NCBI GenBank assembly: GCA_902784435.1
Contig: CACZUR010000015.1
Location: forward strand, 1 to 54,545
Origin: an uncultured Bacteroidia bacterium
GTDB taxonomy: Bacteria > Bacteroidota > Bacteroidia > Bacteroidales > UBA932
DNA: 54,545 bases
Direction of reading: 5' to 3'
The position numbers and the translations under genes were made by a program. The notes under the pieces are model-generated. The model saw nothing but the letters and a program-made list of their open reading frames with translations, did not search any database and was not told where the DNA came from. Position 1 is the stretch's first letter. Each line of letters begins with the position of its first letter. Below are positions 25,413 to 32,787 of the stretch, in pieces.

Positions 25413-26093
25413 TTACTCGGCGGTTTGGATGCGGGTGATGTACTTGTCAATCTCCATGGCTTCGGGAGCGTTGGCATACTGGTCCTTGATTTCCTGGTAG
25501 AAGGAAAGGGCCTGGGCGCTGTCCCCATTGGCTTCGGCGGCGATGCCGGCCTTCAGGAGATAGGCGGCTGCGAATGCATTGTCCACGGTCTTGGCGGCCT
25601 TCTGGTACCATGCACTGGCTTCCTTGTTGTTCTGGAGTTCTACATAGGCGTCTCCGATGCAGGCCTGGGCGCGGGACAGGAGGATGGGATCCTCTCCGCT
25701 ATATTTCTTGAGGTTGGCGATGGCTTCCTCGTAGGCACCGGTCTGCAGCTGGGCGATACCGGTGTACAGGTAAACGGCCTCACCGGCCTTGGCACCGTAC
25801 TGGGACAGGATGTCCAGCAGGCCGGGGTCGTTGTCGTCCCCGTTCAGGGCAAGCTCATACTCGCCGGCCTCGAACCAGCGCTCTGCGCGTACCATCTGCT
25901 CCGAAGCCTGGGCCTTCTTGGGCTGCAGGATAAAGCGGTTGTAGGCGATGGCGCAAAGGGCGATGACCAGCACCGCGATAACGCATCCGTAAATCAGTTT
26001 TCCGTTCTCCTTGAAGAACTGGTCGGTCTTGGAAACGGCTTCAGCCACGTTCTGCTGACGCACTTCCTGTTCGGTCTTGGTAATTTTTGCCAT
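25413..26093 (-). CDS. Membrane-anchored TPR protein
   Basis: 226 residues. A basic N-terminus and one TM helix (about 33-54, LIYGCVIAVLVIALCAIAY) are followed by 4-5 TPR-like helical pairs (for example AGEAVYLYTGIAQLQTGAYEEAIANLKKY). The domain should lie in the periplasm. It resembles the YfgM-type ancillary proteins with a TM and TPRs, found in Bacteroidetes beside recF. Role unproven: protein-assembly scaffold is likely. A canonical promoter at 26158-26128 starts this TPR-yebC operon divergently from recF. Confidence 0.8.
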   Translation of the reverse strand: MAKITKTEQEVRQQNVAEAVSKTDQFFKENGKLIYGCVIAVLVIALCAIAYNRFILQPKKAQASEQMVRAERWFEAGEYELALNGDDNDPGLLDILSQYGAKAGEAVYLYTGIAQLQTGAYEEAIANLKKYSGEDPILLSRAQACIGDAYVELQNNKEASAWYQKAAKTVDNAFAAAYLLKAGIAAEANGDSAQALSFYQEIKDQYANAPEAMEIDKYITRIQTAE

Positions 26094-26127
26094 ATTTGTT
26101 TTGTTTCTTAATTAGCTTTTGAGCCCG

Positions 26128-26158
26128 CAAATTTACGAAAATTATTCTATATTTGCAA
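26128..26158 (-). promoter_or_regulatory. Promoter of the TPR-yebC operon
   Basis: Minus strand TTG at 26158-26156, exactly 20 nt, then TAAATTTG at 26135-26128. A perfect Bacteroidetes promoter in the divergent gap with recF. On the plus strand TATATTTG at 26148-26155 could serve recF, though its -33 box is poorly spaced. Confidence 0.75.
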
Positions 26159-26176
26159 TTCAAAGCCAGCACTAGT

Positions 26177-27274
26177 ATGCCCCATCTCAAGATAATAGTC
26201 GTACAGGATTTCCGGAACATCGCATTCCAGGAACTGAGTTTCTCTCCCAACGTGAACTGCATCAGCGGCAACAACGGGGAGGGAAAGACCAATCTGATGG
26301 ACGCCATCTACTATCTGTCCATGACCAAAAGCGCCTTCCCGGCCCCGGACCGATACAATTTCCGCTACGGGACGGAGGGCTTCACCATCGGGGGAACATA
26401 CGGCATGGAGAACGGCCTGGAATCCCGTTTTTCCATCAAGGTGCGGGACGGGGAGAAGAAACTGGTGCGGGACGACAAACCCTGCGCCCGCATGGCGGAA
26501 CACATCGGCACGCTGCCCGTGGTCATGGTCTCTCCGGGGGATACCGCCCTGGTGAGCGATTCCGGGGAAGAGCGGCGCCGGCTGTCCAATGCCGTGCTCT
26601 CCCAAATGGACCCTTCGTATATGGCTGCGGTGCAGGCCTACAACCGGCTGCTGGCCCAGCGCAACAAAATGCTCAAAGAGTTCTCGCCGGACCCTGCGCT
26701 GCTGGATGTGCTGGACAGCCGGATGGACTCCCATGCGCAACTGATCTACGCGCTCCGGAAGCAATGGGCCGATGGCCTGAATCCCTTGGTGGGGGAGTAT
26801 TACAGGCTCATTTCCGGAGGCGGGGAAGGAGTATCCATCACGTATAAATCGGACCTGGAAAATGCGTCGCTCTCCGAAATCCTTTCGCGCAGCCGGGAGC
26901 GGGATTATGCCCTCCGCTACACCTGCTCGGGCATTCAGCGGGACGATTTCTTTTTCGCGATGGACGGTCATCCCATCCGCCGGGCCGGTTCCCAGGGGCA
27001 GCAGAAGTCTTTCCTGGTGGCCCTGAAATTCGCCCAGTACGAACTCATGAAACGCTCCTATGGCTTTGCGCCCATGCTGCTGCTGGACGACGTATTCGAC
27101 AAACTGGACTGGGGTCGCATTTCCAATCTCATCGGCATGGTGGCGGGGGCGGACTTCGGCCAGATTTTCATTACGGATACGGATAAGAAGCGCCTTTCGG
27201 CCATCGTGGACCGTCTTACCGAGGACCGGGCCTACTTCAATGCGGCCGGCGGCGTATTTACGAAAATAGACTAG
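26177..27274 (+). CDS. recF: DNA replication and repair protein RecF
   Basis: 365 residues from MPHLKIIVVQDFRNI; the 8-residue longer frame from 26153 overlaps the promoter and is unlikely. The SMC-like ATPase is complete: Walker A GNNGEGKTN (31-39), signature SQGQQKS and Walker B MLLLDDVFDKLD. RecF loads RecA at gaps through RecO/R. The neighbour 4 nt downstream is a DciA-like (DUF721) gene, the usual arrangement in this phylum. Confidence 0.95.
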   Translation: MPHLKIIVVQDFRNIAFQELSFSPNVNCISGNNGEGKTNLMDAIYYLSMTKSAFPAPDRYNFRYGTEGFTIGGTYGMENGLESRFSIKVRDGEKKLVRDDKPCARMAEHIGTLPVVMVSPGDTALVSDSGEERRRLSNAVLSQMDPSYMAAVQAYNRLLAQRNKMLKEFSPDPALLDVLDSRMDSHAQLIYALRKQWADGLNPLVGEYYRLISGGGEGVSITYKSDLENASLSEILSRSRERDYALRYTCSGIQRDDFFFAMDGHPIRRAGSQGQQKSFLVALKFAQYELMKRSYGFAPMLLLDDVFDKLDWGRISNLIGMVAGADFGQIFITDTDKKRLSAIVDRLTEDRAYFNAAGGVFTKID

Positions 27275-27278
27275 CGCC

Positions 27279-27608
27279 ATGGCCGTACGCATTCACAGGA
27301 AAGAAGCCGTGGGGATGGACAGCATCGTCCGGGAGTATATCCGGCAGATGAAAATTGCCACGGGGCTCAATACCCAGCGCATCTTTGCGGCCTGGGACGC
27401 CTGTTCCGGCGCCGGCCCCTATACGCTGAAGCGCTTCTTCCGGGACGGCAAACTGTACATCACCCTCAACTCTTCGGTGCTGCGCAGCCAACTGTTCCTG
27501 CAGCGGGACCTCCTGATCGAGAAAATGAACCGTTTTCTCGATCAGGACGAACTGTTCACCCAGGACAACCGGACCGTGGGTTATATCCGTGAATTAATTC
27601 TGAAATAG
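27279..27608 (+). CDS. DUF721/DciA-like protein
   Basis: 109 residues. The pattern IVREYIRQMKIATGLNTQRIFAAWDACSG, then LYITLNSSVLRSQLFLQRDLLIEKMNRFL, is that of DUF721, which includes DciA, the helicase-loading partner of DnaB. It begins 4 nt after recF, so both are coexpressed. It ends 1 nt before the stop of the convergent tubulin-like gene. Confidence 0.85.
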   Translation: MAVRIHRKEAVGMDSIVREYIRQMKIATGLNTQRIFAAWDACSGAGPYTLKRFFRDGKLYITLNSSVLRSQLFLQRDLLIEKMNRFLDQDELFTQDNRTVGYIRELILK

Positions 27609-27609
27609 T

Positions 27610-29085
27610 CTATAGGATGCGGGTGGCATAGTTGTAGGCCGCATCTGTGAGGTCTTCCGGGCAGGGGAACTGCGCGGGAAACTCCTCCCGGGACAGGTGG
27701 CGGAGGCTTTCGTAGAGGGCATCGGCCCGGTCCGGCTGCTCTTTCTCGGCTTGGAAAATCCGCGCCCGGAGCTCCCGGCGGCGCGCATAGGCCTCGTCCA
27801 GGGACATTTCCTGCGGGATAAAACCAAACAGGCGGGATTTGATGTATACGGACAATTCGTCGTCCGTGATGGTCACGTTGGGCGCCAGGGAGAAGCGGCT
27901 GGCGTACATGAGGTCGTATACTTCTTCCGAAAAATGGAACGGCCTGTGGTCTTCATAGGAATAGTAGGCCAGTTCACATTCCCATCCGGCTACCTGGAAA
28001 GCGGGGTATACGCCGGATTCGCGCAGGAGGACGATCTGCTGCAGCGGTTTGTCCACATATTCCTGCCAGGGACATTCCGGGAGGGTGATGAGGCCGCTCA
28101 GGCGGGGCTCCTGCCGGAGGACGATGAGCTGGTCCTCCGGCCCGGCCACGATGAAAGGATGGTACACGAAGGGCAGGTTGTTGTAGCCTTTCCCTTCCGG
28201 ATGCACCGTGTATTTGAGGGCCGCCAGGGCTTCTTTCAGGATTTCTTCCTTGTGCTCCAGCGTGTACGGGGGCGTAAAACGGAAGGTGGCTGCCCTGGAA
28301 AGGCTCACCCAGGCTTTCTTCTCCTCTACGTCCAGGGAACCTTCCAGGATGTGCTGGCGCATGTTGTCGTCGGTGGTGGCGATGGTCCGGGCCAGCAGGA
28401 TGAAGGCGTAGAGCTCCGAGGCCAGCTCTTCTCCGCCGTCCTCGCCCGCACCTACCAGGTAGAAGGAATCCATCGGGGCCTCCTGGATCTCATAGGTTTC
28501 GAAGGGGAGCACCTGGCGGAAGGGATGCGCATAGGTGGTAGAGGCATTCAGGTAATCCAGGTCCTGCAGCGTGGCATAGACATTGGCCGCGTGCCTTTTC
28601 CCGAAGGGCTCCGACAGGCCGGACTGCACGCAGTGCATGGAAAGGATGATCCGCTCTCCGAAGAGGGTCTTGAGGAGGAAGGCCACGTCTATGCACAGGC
28701 CGGAGCCAGCTACATCGGCCAGGGAGAAAACCAGGTGGACGTTGACCTTGGGGTCGTCCGAGAACATCCAGTCCTTTCCCTCGTCTACGCCGGCATAGCT
28801 CACCCTGCCCATGGTATTTTTCAGGATGCCGATCAGGGCACCGCTGCTTTCTTCCACGAAGAGTTTGCGCTGCTGGGCGCGGTCCGATGCCGGACGGATG
28901 CGGAGATACTCCCCGGCATAGAGCCCCTCCGGGGGATTCTCCTCTATCCCCACGCCCAGGTAGCCGATGACGGGAGGCTCCTCGGAAAAACTGCCCTGGA
29001 TCTTTTTCCGCAGGGCTACCAGGGCTTTGAGGCCTACTTCTCCCAGGCCCACGAGGATGGTTCTGTTCAGGACGGTTCTTTCCAT
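27610..29085 (-). CDS. Degenerate tubulin-like (Tubulin_2-related) protein
   Basis: 491 residues. It is a shorter, diverged paralogue of the tubulin-like protein encoded at 32788-35589. Shared points: the opening ILVGLGEVGLK against FIGLGGTGMK; the block GSLD(V/I)E(E/D)KKAW(V/I)S; and V(L)LRESGVYPAFQVA against IYRQKGVYPVFQIA. The tubulin signature that reads SLSGGTGCGTF there is SLADVAGSGLC here (119-131), so the phosphate-binding loop is degraded and GTP binding is doubtful. It lacks the long coiled middle of the larger paralogue. Last gene of the five-gene operon, 5 nt after the peptidase gene. It may be a non-hydrolysing partner that caps or regulates the filament. Confidence 0.7.
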   Translation of the reverse strand: MERTVLNRTILVGLGEVGLKALVALRKKIQGSFSEEPPVIGYLGVGIEENPPEGLYAGEYLRIRPASDRAQQRKLFVEESSGALIGILKNTMGRVSYAGVDEGKDWMFSDDPKVNVHLVFSLADVAGSGLCIDVAFLLKTLFGERIILSMHCVQSGLSEPFGKRHAANVYATLQDLDYLNASTTYAHPFRQVLPFETYEIQEAPMDSFYLVGAGEDGGEELASELYAFILLARTIATTDDNMRQHILEGSLDVEEKKAWVSLSRAATFRFTPPYTLEHKEEILKEALAALKYTVHPEGKGYNNLPFVYHPFIVAGPEDQLIVLRQEPRLSGLITLPECPWQEYVDKPLQQIVLLRESGVYPAFQVAGWECELAYYSYEDHRPFHFSEEVYDLMYASRFSLAPNVTITDDELSVYIKSRLFGFIPQEMSLDEAYARRRELRARIFQAEKEQPDRADALYESLRHLSREEFPAQFPCPEDLTDAAYNYATRIL

Positions 29086-29090
29086 AGAAA

Positions 29091-32000
29091 TCAGTTCTCG
29101 GGCGTGTCAATCAGGTCTTCGCATTCTTCCAGCGGATAGCGTTTCATCTGCAGGAAAGACAGTTTGAACGGGGACGGGATCCGGAGCTGGAACGGAGGCA
29201 GCGTGAAATTCTTGGCGAACTTCTCGTTCCAGGTGGCGATATCGTCTTCGATGTCGTAGCTCATCATGAGGCGGGTGGCGGCGTTGACGGCGTCGAAATC
29301 GTTGGCCGCGGCCCCTATCCGCACAAAGACGGCCGACTTCCGCTCCATGTCCGACAGCATCTTGTCAATGGAGCCATCCATCTTGCGGGCAAACTCGAAG
29401 CGGGATTTCCCGGTGAGATAGCGGTAGACGGTAAACTCTTCCAGAGACTCTTCCAGCTTGCCGATGATGGCGTTTTTGAGGTCTGTCTGGAACTGCACGA
29501 TGGCTTCGTCCTCCAGGCCGAATCCCTGGTGGAACAGGGTGGAGAGGCGCAGGCCGGCGGTGATACTCTGGGCATACTTGTCGTAGTAGGCGTCCAGCGC
29601 TTCGTTGGTGAGCAGGGAGATGAACGGCGTCCGGGTTTCCGGATTCATGGTGGAAACCTTCTTCCTTTCCACATCGTACCATTCGCGCAGGTTGTTGGTG
29701 AACGCGACCATCATCTGGTATTTCTGCGTGAGCTTGTTCTGGGAGTCGGACAGTTTGCGCACCACCAGCCAGGGCATGAACATGCGGATATTCAGTTTGT
29801 CCGTATACAGGCCCAGGTTGCTGGCGTCTCCGCGCTTGCGCAGATGCTCGTATTGTTCCAGCTGGCTGTTGGCTTCGGCATGCTCTTCCATGGCGTTTTT
29901 TCGGGCTTTCATGTAGGAAAGCAGCCAGATGCCCAGGGCAATGGCACCCCCTACCAGCACCAGCAGGAAGAATTTGAACATAAAGCCTCCGGAAATCAGG
30001 GCTTTGGCCCAGTCCGAACCCCAATAGGAGAACAGGATCACAAGAAGGGCCACCAGGCCGAGGCCGAAGTACAGCAGGACCTTGGTGTTCTTCTTTTTCA
30101 GCTGTTCCATGCGGGCATCCAGTATGTGGTCGTTCTCTTCCATCTGCCGATGGATCTGTTCCAGTTCCCACTGCAGGCGCTTTTGCGTGCCGGTATAGAG
30201 CTGGTTGCGGATTTCCGGGCTCACTACCTTCTTTTCAATGAGGGCAAAAGCGGCGTACAGCTGCGTGCGTTCACGAAGCAGGCTGGATTTTTCGGCCAGG
30301 GCCTCTGAAATCAGGTTCCGGATGATGGCGGCGTTGATTTCGGGGTTCATGCGGTCGAATTGCACCACTTCTTTCTTCCCCTGGCTGCCGGTATGGCCCG
30401 TATTCACTTCCGTGATGATGCAGGCCTGCCGGGTGATGCGGGTGTCCGTCAGGTAAGAGTAGGGGAGATAGCAGTAGCCGTTGTCGCCGAAGTCCGTTCC
30501 CCAGGAGTTGCGCACCACGAACACTTTGTTCTCGTCTGAATAGCCGCAGACAATCATGGCATGGGAGCGGTGCATTCCCTGGTCTTCTCCGGGGTTGGCA
30601 ATCTCTTCCTCCGAGGGCATGGGGGTGAAGCCGGTCTTGGACTCTCCGAACTGGGAATACAGGTGCACGGCGACGGCAATGGGATACCCCTCGTTCAGGG
30701 CCGCCTTCAGGTGCTCCTCCTTCAGTTCCACGTTCCGGGCTTCCACCACCAGTCGGCTCAGGGCTTCGTGATAGGCTTCGTCCGAGGGACGCTGGTTGGC
30801 CTCTTCCAGGCTTTCCACATACGGGCACAGGGGCTCTTTGCAGATACCCTGCCGCGAAAGGCTGTGGACGGCGTCGTAGAAGCTGGTTCCGGTGTTTTCC
30901 AGATGGTCCGTGGGCTTACCCTCGCGTTCCAGCGCGGCGATGCGCGTGTTGTAGTAGAGGAAACGCTCACTGAGGTCTATGTCCTGGCCTCCCGGCGTAT
31001 TCTTGAGGATGTACTCGAACAGGCCGGCCATGGTAAAGATGGTGCAGGAGCCCAGGGGACCCTGGTTCCGGATGGGGGTGAACCCTTCCCGGAGGCTCAC
31101 GCTGGGAGGAAGCTTGGCGCCGCTGGGGACGAAGGTCTTTTCCAGGGGAATAACCTCGATGGGCTCCAGCTGGAAGGTGTTGTCTCCATAGTGGAAACCG
31201 TCCTCCTTGAGGACCTTGGCCTTTTCGTCGCTCTGGCGGATCTGTACATCGCAGCTGTCCAGGTCTTTCTGCAGCGTCCGGATGTATTCCGTCTGACGCC
31301 GCATCTTGATGTCATACTCTTTCAGGTCCTTGAGCAGGGCCTGGAAATCCAGGGGATCATCCATGAGGGCGGCATATTTCCGGAGTTCTTCCGGATACGT
31401 CCGCGGATCGGGCTTTTGCTCCGGAGCAGCTTCCCCGGCCTCCTCTTCGGGGGCAGGAACCTCTTCCGGCAGCGACGGCAGGGGAACGTACAATTGGGCA
31501 GGCTTCGTGTTCAGGAGGGCGTTGTTGGCCTTGACGAACATGTCCAGGCAGTCCGTATAGCTGTCACGGAACAGAAGCTGGTCCGGCTGGAACAGGTCTC
31601 CGGACATGAGTTCGTCGTCCAGGCCCAGCAGCTGGGCCAGGGTGACGCGTTTGGCCGGCAGCGAAATGTCGTCGTCGTTCATGAAGGCGGTGATGGCCGT
31701 CACGAATTCCTCTATGTCCGCATCGATGTCCCGGCGCGCCTGGGCCATGATTTCCTCGTCGGTCTTGCCGCTGGTGGCCAGATAGCCTTTTACCCGGCGG
31801 TCGTAGATGTGGTCGTACACCTTATACCGCCTGTTGTCTTCCGTGAGGAGCTTCTGTACCCGGGCCGACAGTTCTGCAATATCCACATCCTCCACATTCA
31901 CGCCTTCCCGTTCCAAGATGGTCACGTAGGCGCGGCTCAGGAGGTATCGGACGTAGTAGTATTTGTCCAGATTCAGGACGCTGAGGCCGAAGGCGTGGAT

Positions 32001-32759
32001 GGGACGTCCCTCAATCTCTGCGTTGGCGCTGAACACTTCCGTGTAGCTGTTCACGGTGGCAATCACGTATTCGCCGATGATCCGGATGAAGGAATCCCAG
32101 TCCAGGTTTAAGGCGCGGCCGTCGGAATTGCAGTTCTGCATGACCACGATGTGCCCCAGCTTGCCGGCGTCCTTGGATTTCTCCTTGAAGGCTACGGCCT
32201 GTTTGACGATGTTCTGGGCCGTCTTCTGGTACTCCAGGAGCAGTTTGGGCAGCTGGGCCTGCTGCTGGTCCGGGGTGAACAGGTAGGCCATGTCCGGCGT
32301 CAGGAAGAACAGGTCTGCGTTGATGCGGCGGCGCTGCTCGGAGATGGCTTTCACCAGCCGCCGGGCCACATCCCAGTACTGGGCGTCGTACAGCGGAAGA
32401 TACAGGGTGATGTTGAGCTGGTTGAACTGCTCTCCCTCCTCCAGGTTGATCACCTGGTCGAACATCCGGGCGAAGTAGTTTTTCAGGTAGGCGTTCTGCT
32501 CTTCCGGGCCGAATTTTTCGGCCTCCTCGGAAAGGCGGACGGAAAAAGGATCGTCGGGTTCCGAATTAAACCGCAAAGCCCCGCCGCTCTGGGCGGCGAA
32601 GCTTTCTGCAGTCCGGAAGACAAGCGTACCGTCTTTTTCCTGGGTACAGACGATACCCCGGAAATAATGGGCGGTAGCTTTGTCTTCGTAACTGAGGACA
32701 TATCCTTTCAATCTGCATACGGCTTCCTCGAAGGAGGAGCCCAGCATAATATGAATCAT
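29091..32759 (-). CDS. Papain-like (C1) peptidase with TM hairpin, 1222 aa
   Basis: Large multidomain protein. The N-terminal part (1-540) is not recognised; it has helical segments and an acidic Pro/Glu linker at about 430-455. A complete papain-type domain follows (about 545-790): Gln566 in RNQG, Cys572 in LGSC, His733 in RSHAMIVCGY and Asn751 in RNSWGTDFG. A TM hairpin lies at about 893-912 and 927-949, then a 270-residue helical C-terminus. There is no signal peptide. With a hairpin both ends face the same side, so the peptidase is probably cytoplasmic and membrane-tethered, unusual for papain-type enzymes. The operon partners are two tubulin-like proteins, a VWA protein and a TM lipoprotein; the peptidase may process or disassemble that assembly. 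Function not known. Confidence 0.85.
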   Translation of the reverse strand: MIHIMLGSSFEEAVCRLKGYVLSYEDKATAHYFRGIVCTQEKDGTLVFRTAESFAAQSGGALRFNSEPDDPFSVRLSEEAEKFGPEEQNAYLKNYFARMFDQVINLEEGEQFNQLNITLYLPLYDAQYWDVARRLVKAISEQRRRINADLFFLTPDMAYLFTPDQQQAQLPKLLLEYQKTAQNIVKQAVAFKEKSKDAGKLGHIVVMQNCNSDGRALNLDWDSFIRIIGEYVIATVNSYTEVFSANAEIEGRPIHAFGLSVLNLDKYYYVRYLLSRAYVTILEREGVNVEDVDIAELSARVQKLLTEDNRRYKVYDHIYDRRVKGYLATSGKTDEEIMAQARRDIDADIEEFVTAITAFMNDDDISLPAKRVTLAQLLGLDDELMSGDLFQPDQLLFRDSYTDCLDMFVKANNALLNTKPAQLYVPLPSLPEEVPAPEEEAGEAAPEQKPDPRTYPEELRKYAALMDDPLDFQALLKDLKEYDIKMRRQTEYIRTLQKDLDSCDVQIRQSDEKAKVLKEDGFHYGDNTFQLEPIEVIPLEKTFVPSGAKLPPSVSLREGFTPIRNQGPLGSCTIFTMAGLFEYILKNTPGGQDIDLSERFLYYNTRIAALEREGKPTDHLENTGTSFYDAVHSLSRQGICKEPLCPYVESLEEANQRPSDEAYHEALSRLVVEARNVELKEEHLKAALNEGYPIAVAVHLYSQFGESKTGFTPMPSEEEIANPGEDQGMHRSHAMIVCGYSDENKVFVVRNSWGTDFGDNGYCYLPYSYLTDTRITRQACIITEVNTGHTGSQGKKEVVQFDRMNPEINAAIIRNLISEALAEKSSLLRERTQLYAAFALIEKKVVSPEIRNQLYTGTQKRLQWELEQIHRQMEENDHILDARMEQLKKKNTKVLLYFGLGLVALLVILFSYWGSDWAKALISGGFMFKFFLLVLVGGAIALGIWLLSYMKARKNAMEEHAEANSQLEQYEHLRKRGDASNLGLYTDKLNIRMFMPWLVVRKLSDSQNKLTQKYQMMVAFTNNLREWYDVERKKVSTMNPETRTPFISLLTNEALDAYYDKYAQSITAGLRLSTLFHQGFGLEDEAIVQFQTDLKNAIIGKLEESLEEFTVYRYLTGKSRFEFARKMDGSIDKMLSDMERKSAVFVRIGAAANDFDAVNAATRLMMSYDIEDDIATWNEKFAKNFTLPPFQLRIPSPFKLSFLQMKRYPLEECEDLIDTPEN

Positions 32760-32787
32760 ATATGTCTTGGATTATGCGGTTTACTAA

